DNA of 64,000 nucleotides from Streptococcus parasuis (GCF_021654455.1 NZ_AP024276.1:310001-374000); one strand, 5' to 3'; counted from the first letter of the stretch, positions 26,344-36,881 are shown. The notes: a model not told the origin generated them from the sequence alone. Program-made: numbers and translations.

Positions 26344-28014
26344 ATGAAAAAAATCATTGAATTTAAAGATTTTACATTTAAATATCAGGTACAGCAGGAG
26401 CCAACTTTAAAGGATATTCAACTATCCATTTATCAAGGGGAGAAAGTCTTAATCATTGGACCATCTGGCTCCGGAAAGTCAACGTTAGGGCAGTGTCTCA
26501 ATGGCATTATTCCCAATATTTATAAGGGAGAACACAGTGGGAGCCTGATTTTGGATGGTCAGGAGGCTTTTGATTTATCAGTTTATGATAAATCTTTACT
26601 AGTATCAACAGTTCTTCAAGATACAGATGGACAGTTTATTGGCTTGTCGGTTGCAGAAGATCTTGCCTTTGCCCTAGAAAATGATATGGAAAGTCAACAG
26701 ATCATGCATCAAAAGATAGGGGATTGGGCAGAAAGACTGTCACTAACAGACTTATTGGCCCAACGGCCACAAGATTTATCTGGAGGTCAAAAGCAACGTG
26801 TCAGTTTAGCTGGAGTGTTAATAGATGAAAGCCCTATTTTATTGTTTGATGAACCACTTGCTAATTTGGATCCTAAATCAGGTCAGGATACGATTGATTT
26901 GATTGACCGACTGCATCGACAAGAAGGCACCACAACGATTATTATTGAACATCGTTTAGAAGATGTTTTGTACCGTCATGTGGATCGGGTGGTATTGATA
27001 AATGATGGTCAAATTTTATTTAATGGAAACCCAGATCAATTATTGAAGACTTCCTTGTTACAAGAAAATGGGATACGTGAACCTCTCTATGTTTCTACCC
27101 TTCGAGCGTTGGGCTATCCAATTGAAGACGCAGAGCATCTTGCTTCAGTATGGGAGGTTGATGTAGCATCCTTGACTGTTGGTCAACTACCAGCTTTGCA
27201 TTTTGAAAGTGAGTCAGAGGAAGTATTATTAGAAGCAAACCATCTACATTTTTCCTATCCAGAGAAGCAGGTGTTAAAAGATATTAACCTTACCATTCAT
27301 AAGGGTGAGCGGTTGGCAATTGTCGGAAAGAATGGTGCTGGCAAATCGACCTTAGCCAAGGCACTTTGTGGCTTTATTCGGCCAGAGGGAGAACTTCTTT
27401 GGAATGGTCAATCTATTCAGAATGATTCTATTAAAGAGCGTGCCGAGCGTATTGGATATGTTCTTCAAAATCCTAACCAGATGATAAGTCAAAGTATGAT
27501 TTTTGATGAGGTGGCACTTGGTCTCCGTTTGCGTGGAGTAGATGAGGAAGTAGTTGAACAGCGCGTTCTCAGTATATTAGAAGTTTGTGGTTTATACCCA
27601 TTCCGTAAATGGCCTATATCGGCACTTTCCTATGGTCAGAAAAAAAGGGTGACAATTGCTTCTATCTTGGTTCTCAATCCGGAAATTATTCTACTAGATG
27701 AGCCGACAGCCGGGCAGGATCAGCGACATTATCGAGAAATGATGGATTTTTTGGACCAATTAAATGCTAAAGGGCATACCATTGTCATGATTACCCATGA
27801 TATGCAACTTATGCTGGATTATTCAGACAGAGCAGTTGTAGTGGTGGATGGGCAGATTATTGAAGATGCTAGTCCAGCAGAAATATTATCAGATGTTGCT
27901 GTGATAGAACAGGCCAGTTTGAAAGAAACCTCTATATTCCATTTGGCAGAACGTCTGGGAGTGAATCCTTTAGAGTTGACGATGTTTTATATGCAAGAAG
28001 AGAGGAGGAACTGA
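26344..28014 (+). CDS. ECF transporter ATP-binding protein (two ABC domains, YkoD-like)
   Basis: A 556-residue protein with two complete ABC ATPase domains. Domain 1: Walker [10 protein letters not shown] (about residue 40), signature LSGGQKQR, Walker B ILLFDEP. Domain 2: GKNGAGKST (about 330), signature LSYGQKKR (degenerate: Tyr for Gly), Walker B IILLDEP. It energises an ECF-type vitamin or cofactor transporter with the EcfT gene that overlaps its end by 1 nt; the UPF0397 S component upstream is the likely partner. The ATG has no ribosome binding site and sits 6 nt after TATAAT. Confidence 0.9.
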   Translation: MKKIIEFKDFTFKYQVQQEPTLKDIQLSIYQGEKVLIIGPSGSGKSTLGQCLNGIIPNIYKGEHSGSLILDGQEAFDLSVYDKSLLVSTVLQDTDGQFIGLSVAEDLAFALENDMESQQIMHQKIGDWAERLSLTDLLAQRPQDLSGGQKQRVSLAGVLIDESPILLFDEPLANLDPKSGQDTIDLIDRLHRQEGTTTIIIEHRLEDVLYRHVDRVVLINDGQILFNGNPDQLLKTSLLQENGIREPLYVSTLRALGYPIEDAEHLASVWEVDVASLTVGQLPALHFESESEEVLLEANHLHFSYPEKQVLKDINLTIHKGERLAIVGKNGAGKSTLAKALCGFIRPEGELLWNGQSIQNDSIKERAERIGYVLQNPNQMISQSMIFDEVALGLRLRGVDEEVVEQRVLSILEVCGLYPFRKWPISALSYGQKKRVTIASILVLNPEIILLDEPTAGQDQRHYREMMDFLDQLNAKGHTIVMITHDMQLMLDYSDRAVVVVDGQIIEDASPAEILSDVAVIEQASLKETSIFHLAERLGVNPLELTMFYMQEERRN

Positions 28015-28847
28015 TGAATCGCCAGTCATTAATTGGTTATCGTAATGGACAAGGTTTTATCTACAATCTTTCAGCGGTCAGTAAATTATTGTTCTTTCTA
28101 GCAGTTTCCGTCGTTGCGATGGTTACTTATGATACTCGTCTTATTTTATGTATTGCCTTGTTCTCCCTTAGCTTGTTTAAATTATCGGGCATTCGTTATC
28201 GGGATGTTTCCTTTGTTCTCTTGTTTACAACAGTATTCGCCTTGCTGAACGCACTGATGGTGTATCTATTTGCCCCAACTTATGGTGTGACTTTATATGG
28301 AGCAGAGACCGTTTTGTGGTCGGGGTTTGGAACTTATTCTATTACGAGCCAGCAACTATTTTATCTGCTCAATTTGTTATTGAAATATTTTTGTACAGTT
28401 CCTGTTGCCTTGATTTTTTTAATGACCACTCATCCCAGTCAGTTTGCATCAAGTTTGAATAAAATTGGGGTTTCATATAAAGTCGCTTATGCAGTAAGTT
28501 TGACTATGCGGTATATTCCAGATATCCAAGAAGAATTTTATACGATTCGAATGTCTCAAGAGGCCCGGGGTCTAGAGTTGTCTAAAAAAGGGAGATTAAT
28601 GGATCGGATAAAAGGGAATTTATCACTTGTGATCCCTTTGATTTTCAGTTCTTTGGAACGAATTGATACCATATCAACTGCCATGGAATTACGGCGCTTT
28701 GGAAAAAATAAAAAGAGAACCTGGTACACCTACCAGCCTCTGAAACAAATGGATTACATCGTCTTAATTATCATTTTCCTCCTCATAGGCATTACCATTA
28801 CCCTCTTTATTGCAAATCAGGGGAGATTTTATAATCCGTGGAAGTGA
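28014..28847 (+). CDS. ECF transporter transmembrane scaffold (EcfT/CbiQ family)
   Basis: A 277-residue membrane protein with five or six hydrophobic segments and the two Ala-Arg-Gly-type coupling motifs expected of EcfT: SQEARGLEL near residue 183 and AMELRRFG near 223. It couples ATP hydrolysis by the upstream double ATPase to the S component. ATG overlaps the preceding stop (TGATG) behind GAGAGGAGG, so the pair is translationally coupled. Confidence 0.9.
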   Translation: MNRQSLIGYRNGQGFIYNLSAVSKLLFFLAVSVVAMVTYDTRLILCIALFSLSLFKLSGIRYRDVSFVLLFTTVFALLNALMVYLFAPTYGVTLYGAETVLWSGFGTYSITSQQLFYLLNLLLKYFCTVPVALIFLMTTHPSQFASSLNKIGVSYKVAYAVSLTMRYIPDIQEEFYTIRMSQEARGLELSKKGRLMDRIKGNLSLVIPLIFSSLERIDTISTAMELRRFGKNKKRTWYTYQPLKQMDYIVLIIIFLLIGITITLFIANQGRFYNPWK

Positions 28848-28882
28848 AATGATGAAGTTTATGAAATGATCAACCTTTATCG

Positions 28883-28911
28883 TTGACAGATGATGATTAT
28901 CCTGTTAAAGT
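28883..28911 (+). promoter_or_regulatory. csp promoter
   Basis: TTGACA and TAAAGT with a 17-nt spacer. This gives a leader of about 90 nt before the cold-shock gene, in keeping with the long 5' UTRs of csp messages. Confidence 0.65.
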
Positions 28912-29006
28912 AGAGAATGTAAATAAGTTTAGAGTTTAAGTATCAGTTTCATCTTTTGTTTTTCCTCTTGATTCGTTTTACAAATAAATAAAAAGAGGTA
29001 ACAAAA

Positions 29007-29210
29007 ATGGTACAAGGTACAGTTAAATGGTTTAATGCAGAAAAAGGATTTGGTTTTATTTCACAAGAAAATGGACCAGATGTATTTGCTCACTTTTCTG
29101 AAATTCAGTCTAATGGTTTCAAATCTTTGGAAGATGGTCAAAAAGTGACATTTGAAGTGGAGCAAGGCCAACGTGGTCTTCAAGCAACCAATATTACAAA
29201 AATTGGATAA
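29007..29210 (+). CDS. csp: Cold-shock protein, CspA family
   Basis: A 67-residue OB-fold RNA chaperone. The RNP1 motif GFGFIS and RNP2 motif VFAHFS, and the N terminus [17 protein letters not shown], are standard. ATG behind AAAGAGG. Single gene between its promoter and a bidirectional-looking terminator. Confidence 0.96.
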   Translation: MVQGTVKWFNAEKGFGFISQENGPDVFAHFSEIQSNGFKSLEDGQKVTFEVEQGQRGLQATNITKIG

Positions 29211-29211
29211 T

Positions 29212-29248
29212 AAAAGAGCGGGTTTCTTAGTGAAACTCGCTTTTCTTA
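29212..29248 (+). terminator. Terminator after csp
   Basis: AAAAGAGCGGGTTTC and GAAACTCGCTTTTCTT arms form a long stem with one mismatch. It ends where the convergent rsmG gene stops. Confidence 0.8.
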
Positions 29249-29251
29249 TGT

Positions 29252-29965
29252 TTAAAGGGGTCTTTTATTTGGCATACCAGCTTTGCGTGGAAACTTGTTT
29301 GGAGTTTCCTTTTTCTTTTCAACAATGGTCAATGTTCGTGGGTCGCCGTTTGGAAGGGTGTAATCATGGTTTTCAATCACTTTTGCAAAAAGAAGATTCA
29401 GAGCGTTTTTGGCTTGAGTTAATTCATCTTCCGCACTGGAGGCTTTGAGCGCGATTAATTTTCCGTTTAGTTTAAGATATGGAATTGTTAGCTCGGACAA
29501 GATTTGCATACGAGCGACAGCGCGTGCTGTTACCAAATCAAATTGTGCTCGAAAATGTTTATCGTGTGCATAGTCTTCCGCACGACCATGGTAAAAATGA
29601 ACGCCTTTAAGTCCTAGTTCTTCTGAAAGAGCTTGTAAAAAGTTGATTCGTTTATTAAGAGAATCGATGATAGTAACCTCTATTTGAGGGTAGATAATTT
29701 TCATTGGTAGGCTAGGGAATCCAGCTCCAGCTCCAATATCCAAGAGCCGAATTGGCTCATTTTGAATATGACCTTGAAGGATTGGTGCGATAGAATCATA
29801 GAAGTGTTTCAGATAGACGTCACTTTCCTCTGTAATAGCTGTCAAGTTAATTTTCTCATTCCATTCCACCAACAGTTGAAAGTAACGATGAAATTGTTGT
29901 TTTTGTTGGTCAGTTAATTGAATGCCTTGGTCTGCCACGGTTTTATAAAATAATTCAGGTTTCAT
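29252..29965 (-). CDS. rsmG: 16S rRNA (guanine(527)-N7)-methyltransferase
   Basis: RsmG (GidB) methylates G527 of 16S rRNA, the base whose loss of methylation gives low-level streptomycin resistance. A 237-residue class I methyltransferase with motif [16 protein letters not shown] near residue 70 and the RAVARMQIL segment. It is transcribed on the minus strand after the pbp1A terminator and converges with csp. Confidence 0.94.
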   Translation of the reverse strand: MKPELFYKTVADQGIQLTDQQKQQFHRYFQLLVEWNEKINLTAITEESDVYLKHFYDSIAPILQGHIQNEPIRLLDIGAGAGFPSLPMKIIYPQIEVTIIDSLNKRINFLQALSEELGLKGVHFYHGRAEDYAHDKHFRAQFDLVTARAVARMQILSELTIPYLKLNGKLIALKASSAEDELTQAKNALNLLFAKVIENHDYTLPNGDPRTLTIVEKKKETPNKFPRKAGMPNKRPL

Positions 29966-29995
29966 ATTCCTATCTTATCACATTTTTGAGAAAAG

Positions 29996-30016
29996 AAAAA
30001 CCCAGAAGAATCTGGG
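29996..30016 (-). terminator. Terminator after pbp1A
   Basis: On the minus strand CCCAGA/TCTGGG fold around TTCT and run into TTTTTCTTTT. Confidence 0.85.
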
Positions 30017-30022
30017 AATCTC

Positions 30023-32212
30023 TTATTGGTTTGTATTTTCAGTATTACCATTATTCTGTTGGTTTGATGAAGTATCTGAAGTCGATGTACCATCAGAAGT
30101 GGAAGTTTCAGTCTGTGTACCATTATCATGTGTCCCAGAAGCTGATGTACTTGAAGAAGAACTGCTTGACGTTGAACTACTTGATGATGATTGTGACAAA
30201 CTATTATAGTAATTTATATAAGCATTTTTAAGTGAAGAGCTATCTCTTAAATAGTAATTTCCACCAAAGTTAACAACTCCACTTGGAACTTCCCAATCGG
30301 TTGCAGTGTAATCAGAGTGCATAAAGGTCATCATATTATGGTAAACATCTGATGCAATCCGCATGCTATTATCTAAAATTGGGGTCATGCGATTTGTATA
30401 TCCTGTCCAAACCGCCATCGCATACTGACTAGAATATCCTATAAAGTTCTCATCTGGGACCACCATGGTGTTATAGGCTGCTTCTGGAATGGCAGCGATA
30501 ATTGATTCCATCTCAGTATCGGTATAGTTTGAGGTACCAGTTTTCCCGGCCATCGGAACGCCAGAAACAGAAGCATTTAGTCCATATCCAACTTCCATTA
30601 CTGACTTCATCATATCGGTCATCAAATAGGCTGTCTCTTCTGACATAACACGAGTTCCTGTTTGAGGAAATTCTTTTACGGTTCCATCTGAGAATACGAT
30701 TTTATTGACGTATTGAGGTGCATAATAAGTTCCTCCATTTGCGAATGCGGCATAGGCAGCAGCCATTTTCTCACTGCTTGCCCCATATTCACTACTTGTA
30801 TCAGAAGTGTTACTTGAAATCGCATTAGAGTAATGAATTTCTGGGTAATTAATTCCAACTGAATTTAGGAACTTCAATGATTTTTCTAGTCCAGTTGCTT
30901 CTAGTGCCTTGACGGCTGTAACGTTACGAGAATATTGTATTGCAGATTTGACAGTGAGACTACCGAAATATTGTTTGTCCCAGTTATTTACGGGTGTTGA
31001 GGTTCCCGGATAATTGTAGGGTTCATCAACAATGATATCTGCGGTTGAGCTGTATACCCCATTTTCGAAAGCCGGGGCATAATCAGTTATTGGTTTCATA
31101 GTTGATCCGAAATCACGATTAGTTTCGACAGCCTGGTTTGTTCCGAAAGAAACATTGCTTGGTTGGTTTCGAGCCCCTAATTGAGCGACCACCTTACCAT
31201 TTGATACGTCAATAATAGTAGATGCAACTTGCAATAATTCATCTGGATACGATACATACATATCCGTATTATAAATGTTCCACAACTGTTGTTGAGCAGC
31301 TGAATCAACGTTTGTGTAGATATCCATCCCTGTAGTTAAGAGATTATAGCCTGTATTTTTTTCAACTTCCTCAATAACTTGTTTGAGGTAATTATCCATG
31401 TAAGCAGGATAGGCAGCATCGTTGGAAAGTGGAAGGAGACCGTCTGTTACAGGCGTTAGAATGGCTTGTTCATACTGACTATTGTCAATATACTTCTCAG
31501 CCAACATTTCTGAAAGAACGAGATCTCGTCTATTTTTTGCATCTTCAGGGTGGGAATATGGATCGTACTGGTTTGGTGCTTGTGGCATACCCGCTAACAA
31601 TGCCAATTGGGCAAGGCTAAGTTCTTTTAATTCTTTACCATAAAAAATTTCTGCTGCAGTTTTCATGCCATATGTCCCATTTGACATATAGACTTTATTT
31701 ACATAATAAGTAAGAATTTCCTGCTTGGTCTTCGTCTGCTCAAGCTGTAATGATAACCAAGCTTCTTGTACTTTACGCTTGAGATTCTGGTCTTCTGCAG
31801 AAGTTGAGAAGTAGGTCAACTTGATAAACTGTTGATCAAGTGTAGACCCCCCTTGCAGATTTCCGCCTGCAAGGTTATTAAGCAAGGATCCAGCAATCCG
31901 AATAACATCTATCCCTCTATGGTTATAGAAGCGTTGGTCTTCAATTGCGACGATTGCATTTGCAAGATCAGTCGGAATTTCTTCAGTCGTTGCATTCGAC
32001 CGTTTCTCAGTTCCTAAATCTGCAATCAATTGGCCATCCTTATCATATATTTTACTGGAAACAGTCGCAGTTAAATCTTCTTCTGTTAATTTAGGAGCAC
32101 TTAAGATATAGGATCCAACTAAAACTGCAGCAGCAACTATGCCCACTAAGGCAAGAGCCAATAAGATATTTACCAAACCTAGTAAATATTTTTTAAAGGT
32201 TGTTGTTTTCAA
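30023..32212 (-). CDS. pbp1A: Penicillin-binding protein 1A (class A)
   Basis: A bifunctional peptidoglycan glycosyltransferase/transpeptidase of about 729 residues. Order: one N-terminal membrane helix (residues 10-35), GT51 domain ([24 protein letters not shown]), then transpeptidase with STMKP, SRN and KTGT active-site motifs, and a Ser/Thr-rich tail of about 60 residues ending in Asn/Gln. The motifs look wild-type. The start is unusual: GTG codons at 32224 and 32221 lie inside the only Shine-Dalgarno (AGGTGG), so the TTG at 32212, 8 nt after it, is the best-supported start. It overlaps recU, its usual partner. Confidence 0.93.
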   Translation of the reverse strand: MKTTTFKKYLLGLVNILLALALVGIVAAAVLVGSYILSAPKLTEEDLTATVSSKIYDKDGQLIADLGTEKRSNATTEEIPTDLANAIVAIEDQRFYNHRGIDVIRIAGSLLNNLAGGNLQGGSTLDQQFIKLTYFSTSAEDQNLKRKVQEAWLSLQLEQTKTKQEILTYYVNKVYMSNGTYGMKTAAEIFYGKELKELSLAQLALLAGMPQAPNQYDPYSHPEDAKNRRDLVLSEMLAEKYIDNSQYEQAILTPVTDGLLPLSNDAAYPAYMDNYLKQVIEEVEKNTGYNLLTTGMDIYTNVDSAAQQQLWNIYNTDMYVSYPDELLQVASTIIDVSNGKVVAQLGARNQPSNVSFGTNQAVETNRDFGSTMKPITDYAPAFENGVYSSTADIIVDEPYNYPGTSTPVNNWDKQYFGSLTVKSAIQYSRNVTAVKALEATGLEKSLKFLNSVGINYPEIHYSNAISSNTSDTSSEYGASSEKMAAAYAAFANGGTYYAPQYVNKIVFSDGTVKEFPQTGTRVMSEETAYLMTDMMKSVMEVGYGLNASVSGVPMAGKTGTSNYTDTEMESIIAAIPEAAYNTMVVPDENFIGYSSQYAMAVWTGYTNRMTPILDNSMRIASDVYHNMMTFMHSDYTATDWEVPSGVVNFGGNYYLRDSSSLKNAYINYYNSLSQSSSSSSTSSSSSSSTSASGTHDNGTQTETSTSDGTSTSDTSSNQQNNGNTENTNQ

Positions 32213-32810
32213 AAGAGTCACCACCTAATAGATTTTTTTCAATCACTGAAAGATAGGGAAGAGATGGAAATGAGTTCATCTCGATAACATATCCGAATTC
32301 TCTAATATATGTCAAAGGCATTGATTTTGTACCTTGATCAGAATGATAGTAGTGAATTAGATGAATTGCAGGTAATAAGTAGGTTTCCTTCAATGTTGAA
32401 AAGTGAAGAAGGACGAAACAAATTCCACCTTGCTCTACAACTTGTCGCATGTGCTCAATCTGGTGAGCATGGAAGTTTTTTAGAGGCATTGATTTTTTTT
32501 GGCGCGTTTCTTTTGCTTCAAAATCTATATAGTGTCCCTTAAAAACCCCAGAATAATCTGTCGTGGATGCTTGACGGAAATAAGCTTCAACAATTTTAGC
32601 TCGGCTTCGTTTCGGATAATCGACTTTTACAATTTGCACCGGAGTAGGTTTTTTATGAATCACTGCTAATCCATGAGCAAGGTAATATGCATTGCTTTCG
32701 TTAATTGCAGATTCAAAAGACATCCCACGATTTGCAAAGTCAATATGCTGAGATATGTTAGAGCTAGTTCTAGTGATTTTTTTTCCGATTTTATGTGGAT
32801 AATTGACCAT
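32193..32810 (-). CDS. recU: Holliday junction resolvase RecU
   Basis: A 205-residue RecU endonuclease for recombination and chromosome segregation in Gram-positive bacteria. Metal-binding residues are visible around [27 protein letters not shown] (Asp/Glu/Lys) and the following [11 protein letters not shown]. The frame opens 11 codons earlier, but the ATG at 32810 follows AGAAGGGG and gives [11 protein letters not shown]. Its end overlaps pbp1A by about 20 nt. It diverges from ypsA, the conserved recU-pbp1A/ypsA-gpsB arrangement. Confidence 0.94.
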   Translation of the reverse strand: MVNYPHKIGKKITRTSSNISQHIDFANRGMSFESAINESNAYYLAHGLAVIHKKPTPVQIVKVDYPKRSRAKIVEAYFRQASTTDYSGVFKGHYIDFEAKETRQKKSMPLKNFHAHQIEHMRQVVEQGGICFVLLHFSTLKETYLLPAIHLIHYYHSDQGTKSMPLTYIREFGYVIEMNSFPSLPYLSVIEKNLLGGDSFENNNL

Positions 32811-32876
32811 AGAACCCCTTCTTGATAAAATAAATATCAGCATATTATATCATAATTGAAGAAAAGAGTACAAGGA

Positions 32877-33416
32877 ATGCATACTAATACCTTGTTGGTA
32901 AGTGGTTACAAGCACACAGATTTAGGAATTTTTAATGAGAAGGATCCCCGTCTTCCAATTATTAAGGCTGCTATCAGAAATGATCTTCTTCATTTTTTAG
33001 AGGAAGGGGTTAAATGGTTTGTTTTTACAGGAAATTTAGGATTCGAATATTGGGTTTTGGAAGTTCTTCAAGAGCTTCAATCAGAAGGGTACGAATGTAA
33101 ATTAGCTTGTATATTTTTATTTGAAAATCATGGAGACCATTGGAATGAGTCCAATCAGGCAAAATTAACAAAATTTAAAAATGTTGATTTTGTGAAATTC
33201 ACTTATCCGAACTATCAATCTCCAGCTCAATTTCGTCGGTACAATCAATTTTTGATTGAAAATACTGATGGTGTATATTTATTTTATGATAACGATAATG
33301 AAACAAATTTGAAATATTTTGTTCATCAAGCTTTAAAAGAAGAAGAGTATACTGTTAAAAAACTGACCTTCGATGAACTAAATGAAGTGGCTGAAAATTT
33401 TTCGAATTTTGAGTGA
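32877..33416 (+). CDS. ypsA: YpsA family protein (DUF1273, SLOG superfamily)
   Basis: A 179-residue protein related to DprA/SLOG Rossmann domains; B. subtilis and S. aureus YpsA affect cell division and oxidative stress. Family blocks are [35 protein letters not shown] and [13 protein letters not shown] at the C terminus. The frame starts with a TTG at 32856, but the ATG at 32877 matches the family N terminus and has AAGGA just before it. It is followed 71 nt later by gpsB. Confidence 0.88.
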   Translation: MHTNTLLVSGYKHTDLGIFNEKDPRLPIIKAAIRNDLLHFLEEGVKWFVFTGNLGFEYWVLEVLQELQSEGYECKLACIFLFENHGDHWNESNQAKLTKFKNVDFVKFTYPNYQSPAQFRRYNQFLIENTDGVYLFYDNDNETNLKYFVHQALKEEEYTVKKLTFDELNEVAENFSNFE

Positions 33417-33487
33417 TTTAACTTGCTTTTTCCATGTTTTTTTTAATATAATAGGATGAGTGACGTTTAAGGGTAAGGGAGAGAGAG

Positions 33488-33820
33488 ATGGCAAGCATTA
33501 AGTTGACTACTAAAGATATTTTTGAGCAAGATTTTAAAATTGGTTTTCGTGGATATGATCAAGATGAAGTAAATGATTTTCTTGATGATATCATGAAGGA
33601 TTATGATGCGTATGAAGCGATTATAAAGGAATTGAAGGGTGAGATTGCCCGATTAAAAGCTCAAGCAGCCAATAATTCTCGTTCAGTGACAACAGTCGCA
33701 GAGGAAACTACTGCTGTATTGCGAACAGAACGTCAATCTTCAGCGACTAATTTTGATATTTTACGACGTCTTAACCGATTAGAAAAAGAAGTTTTTGGGA
33801 AACAAATCGTTCAAGATTAG
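33488..33820 (+). CDS. gpsB: Cell division regulator GpsB
   Basis: A 110-residue DivIVA-like coiled-coil protein. The N-terminal membrane- and PBP-binding domain has TTKDIFEQDFKIGFRGYDQDEVNDFLDD; a Ser/Thr-rich linker precedes a C-terminal helix (LRRLNRLEKEVFG). It links septal and peripheral wall synthesis to the Ser/Thr kinase StkP in streptococci, whose gene (pknB) lies further along this window. ATG behind GGGAGAG. Followed at once by rnpB. Confidence 0.95.
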   Translation: MASIKLTTKDIFEQDFKIGFRGYDQDEVNDFLDDIMKDYDAYEAIIKELKGEIARLKAQAANNSRSVTTVAEETTAVLRTERQSSATNFDILRRLNRLEKEVFGKQIVQD

Positions 33821-33823
33821 AAA

Positions 33824-34211
33824 TAAGGTGAAAGTTGCAATTTTTGGATAATCGCGTGGTAGGATACTATCATGAGGAAAGTCCATGCTAGCACTGGCTG
33901 TGATGCCAGTAGTGTTTGTGCTAGGCGAACAAATAAGCCTAGGGACATCTTTGTATGTTACGGCGGTCAAACGAGCTAAGTCTTTGATATGCTTTAGTAG
34001 GCCTGAAAGTGCCACAGTGACGAAGTTTTTATGGAAACGTAAAAAATGGAACGCGGTAAACCCCACAAGTTAGCAACCCAAATTTTGGTCGGGGCATGGG
34101 ATGGATGGAAACGAACAGAAATCCTGACTGTTTAGACAGTAGACAGATGATTATCGAAGGTGGCAGTACCTAGTGCCACTGGAACAAAACATGGCTTACA
34201 GAAAATTGCAT
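33824..34211 (+). ncRNA. rnpB: RNase P RNA, class B
   Basis: The M1-equivalent RNA of the Bacillus (B) type. Diagnostic pieces are GAGGAAAGTCCATGCTAGC near 33872, GGCGAACAAATAAGCC, the CCCAAATTTTGGTCGGGGC region near 34078, ACAGATGATTATCGAAGG, and the ATGGCTTACAGAAAATTGCA 3' end that pairs with the 5' GCAATTTTTGG. Both ends are approximate to a few nucleotides. Confidence 0.95.
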
Positions 34212-34220
34212 ATTATAGGT

Positions 34221-34242
34221 GGCTAGCTTTGCTAGCTTTTAT
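34221..34242 (+). terminator. Terminator after rnpB
   Basis: GCTAGC, TTT, GCTAGC, then TTTT. Confidence 0.75.
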
Positions 34243-34256
34243 TGTAGAGGAAATAT

Positions 34257-35423
34257 ATGAAAAAACAATTTGAATTCATTGCAACTGCAGCAGCAGGTTT
34301 AGAAGCAGTAGTTGGTCGTGAAATTCGTAACCTTGGCTATGAATGTCAAGTGGAAAATGGTCGTGTTCGCTTCCATGGTGATGTAAAATCAATGATTGAG
34401 ACAAATATTTGGCTACGTTCGGCAGATAGAGTAAAAATAGTCGTTGGACAATTTCCAGCTAAAACTTTTGAGGAGCTATTTCAAGGAGTTTTTCATCTAG
34501 ACTGGGAAAACTATTTACCACTTGGCTGTAAATTTCCAATTTCAAAGGCTAAGTGTGTAAAATCTAAATTGCATAATGAACCTAGCGTACAAGCTATATC
34601 TAAGAAAGCCGTAGTAAAAAAATTGCAAAAACATTTCTCCCGTCCAGAAGGAGTCCCTCTGCAGGAGGTTGGAGCAGAGTTCAAAATAGAAGTATCTATT
34701 TTGAAAGATGTAGCAACAGTCATGATCGATACAACAGGTTCTAGTTTATTCAAACGCGGGTACCGTGTTGAAAAAGGTGGCGCACCAATCAAAGAAAATA
34801 TGGCAGCAGCTATTTTGCAATTATCGAATTGGTATCCAGATAAACCGCTTATTGACCCTACTTGCGGATCGGGAACTTTCTGTATTGAGGCAGCTATGTT
34901 GGCAAAAAATATAGCCCCAGGTTTGAAGAGAAGTTTTGCATTTGAGGAATGGCCGTGGGTTGAGGATCAATTGGTGGCTGCATTACGCAAAGAAGCGCAA
35001 GCTTCTATCAAATCAGACTTGGTGTTAGATATAACTGGTTCGGATATCGATGCCCGTCTGGTTGAGACAGCAAAAAGGAATGCCTATGCGGCCGGAGTTG
35101 AACAGGACATTGTTTTCAAACAGATGCGAGTCCAAGATTTGCGTACGGATAAACTAAATGGAGTTATTATTTCAAATCCACCATACGGTGAACGATTATT
35201 AGATGATAAAGCCATTGCTAGCTTGTACAAAGAGATGGGGCAAGTGTTTGAACCTCTCAAAACGTGGTCTATATTCATTCTAACGAGTGATGAACAGTTT
35301 GAAGTTCGTTATGGTCGGCAAGCAGATAAGAAACGGAAATTATATAATGGTACTTTAAAAGTTGATTTGTATCAATTTTTCGGACAACGGCTGAAACGCT
35401 CTACACAAGAAGTGCAGGCTTAG
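34257..35423 (+). CDS. ypsC: THUMP-domain rRNA methyltransferase (YpsC, RlmL-like)
   Basis: A 388-residue class I methyltransferase with an N-terminal THUMP RNA-binding domain (residues 45-155) and a catalytic domain carrying DPTCGSGTFCIEAAM (motif I, about residue 200) and NPPYGERL (motif IV, about 308), typical of N2-guanine or adenine methylation. It corresponds to the RlmL half of E. coli RlmKL, which modifies G2445 of 23S rRNA; the exact target here is inference. It is followed 9 nt later by mapZ, the usual streptococcal order. Confidence 0.9.
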   Translation: MKKQFEFIATAAAGLEAVVGREIRNLGYECQVENGRVRFHGDVKSMIETNIWLRSADRVKIVVGQFPAKTFEELFQGVFHLDWENYLPLGCKFPISKAKCVKSKLHNEPSVQAISKKAVVKKLQKHFSRPEGVPLQEVGAEFKIEVSILKDVATVMIDTTGSSLFKRGYRVEKGGAPIKENMAAAILQLSNWYPDKPLIDPTCGSGTFCIEAAMLAKNIAPGLKRSFAFEEWPWVEDQLVAALRKEAQASIKSDLVLDITGSDIDARLVETAKRNAYAAGVEQDIVFKQMRVQDLRTDKLNGVIISNPPYGERLLDDKAIASLYKEMGQVFEPLKTWSIFILTSDEQFEVRYGRQADKKRKLYNGTLKVDLYQFFGQRLKRSTQEVQA

Positions 35424-35432
35424 GAGGATATT

Positions 35433-36881
35433 GTGGTAGAAAAAAATAGTCATCACCTACCTCTAGATGAGGAAAATGTGTTGGATTTCGAGGTGGCAAA
35501 AGATTTAACGATTGAAGAAGCCGTCAAAAAACAAAAAGAAATAGAAGCTGGAGTAACAGAAGACGATGGATTGCTAGATCGTTATATTAAGCAACACCGT
35601 GAAGAAATTGAGTCTCAAAAATTTGAAACCCAAATTCATTCTGAGCCGTTACTTAAGCCGATTGAAAATGATGTTGAAAATAAAACGGAAACAACAAATT
35701 CAATTCTAACTGAAAAGTCAGAAGAGGTGGAAGATCATTCATTATTATCTAGCGAAGACGATACTGCTGAGTATCAGAGAGAAGTATTGGATGAAATTCC
35801 AGTTGTGTCAACAATATCGAACATTGAAACAAATGGGGTTTTGGAAGACAAAGGATTTGAACTAGCTCAAGAAGATGAAAATCAAGTAGGTCTTTCAGCC
35901 AAAAAACAAAGAAAGGTAGTTTATTTTTGGTCAGCAGCTGGTTTATTATTTGTTGGTGTGGTAGCAACTGCTTTAGTTTGGATGAATTCCGCCAATCAAT
36001 CATCATCAAATACGGATGCTAGTTCCACAAGTACTAGTCAAACCACGACTTCATCATCATCAGATGCAAATGTTACTGCTTTTGAGCAACTGTATGCTAG
36101 CTTCTTTACTGACAGTAGTTTGACAAAATTGAAGAATTCTGAATTTGGTAAGTTGACTGAGCTAAAAGCGTTACTAGATAAGCTAGATAAAAGCTCTGAT
36201 AGCTATAAGAAAGCGAAAGAGCAGTATGATGCACTTGAGAAGGCAATTACAGCTATCCAAGCGACCAATGCCCAATTCGATAAAGACGTCATAGTAGATG
36301 GTAAAATCGATACAACCGCAACTGTTAAAGCAGGAGAAACACTTTCTGCAACAACAACAGGAATTAGTTCAGTAGATGCATTATTAGCTTCAGTTGTCAA
36401 TTTTGGACGTTCACAGCAAGAAGTTGCTTCATCTACTTTAGAGACAGAAGCAAGTGTTGTAGCAAATAATCAAGGTGCAGAAACAGCAGTTGATACAAGT
36501 ACCTCAGGTGCAGCAATAACAGCGGGAGAAGAAGTAACAACTGCAACTGCAACTTCAACTTCATATGGGATTCCGATTCCAGCTGGAGTTACCTTGCAAC
36601 GCGATCGTAGTCGAGTTCCGTACAATCAAGCGATGATTGATGATGCTAATAATGAGGCTTGGAATTTTACTCCGGGAACTTTAGAAAATATTGTGGCCAT
36701 TTCACAACAACGTGGCTATATCACGGGCAATCAGTACATTTTGGAAAAAGTAAATATTATCAATGGTAATGGCTATTATAATATGTTTAAACCAGACGGC
36801 ACCTACTTGTTCTCAATTAATTGTAAAACAGGTTATTTTGTTGGGAATGCTGCCGGTAATTCTGATGCTTTAGATTACTAA
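35433..36881 (+). CDS. mapZ: Mid-cell-anchored protein Z (MapZ/LocZ)
   Basis: MapZ marks the division site in streptococci by binding peptidoglycan and FtsZ and is phosphorylated by the StkP kinase. A 482-residue protein: acidic cytoplasmic domain of about 160 residues (conserved FtsZ-binding start DEENVLDFEVAKDLTIEEAV), one membrane helix (about 162-183), a Ser/Thr linker, an extracellular helical domain (FEQLYASFFTDSSL), a second low-complexity linker and a C-terminal peptidoglycan-binding domain from about residue 370. GTG start behind AGGAGG. Confidence 0.92.
   Translation: MVEKNSHHLPLDEENVLDFEVAKDLTIEEAVKKQKEIEAGVTEDDGLLDRYIKQHREEIESQKFETQIHSEPLLKPIENDVENKTETTNSILTEKSEEVEDHSLLSSEDDTAEYQREVLDEIPVVSTISNIETNGVLEDKGFELAQEDENQVGLSAKKQRKVVYFWSAAGLLFVGVVATALVWMNSANQSSSNTDASSTSTSQTTTSSSSDANVTAFEQLYASFFTDSSLTKLKNSEFGKLTELKALLDKLDKSSDSYKKAKEQYDALEKAITAIQATNAQFDKDVIVDGKIDTTATVKAGETLSATTTGISSVDALLASVVNFGRSQQEVASSTLETEASVVANNQGAETAVDTSTSGAAITAGEEVTTATATSTSYGIPIPAGVTLQRDRSRVPYNQAMIDDANNEAWNFTPGTLENIVAISQQRGYITGNQYILEKVNIINGNGYYNMFKPDGTYLFSINCKTGYFVGNAAGNSDALDY

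Noticed and set aside
28883..29006. Long csp leader as a separate small RNA gene
   Set aside because: Long structured leaders are usual for cold-shock genes and the promoter is correctly placed for that.
36000..36060. Low-complexity Ser/Thr codon runs in mapZ, pbp1A and pknB as simple-repeat phase-variation tracts
   Set aside because: Codons are mixed and no homopolymer or perfect short tandem repeat long enough for slippage is present; these are linker regions.
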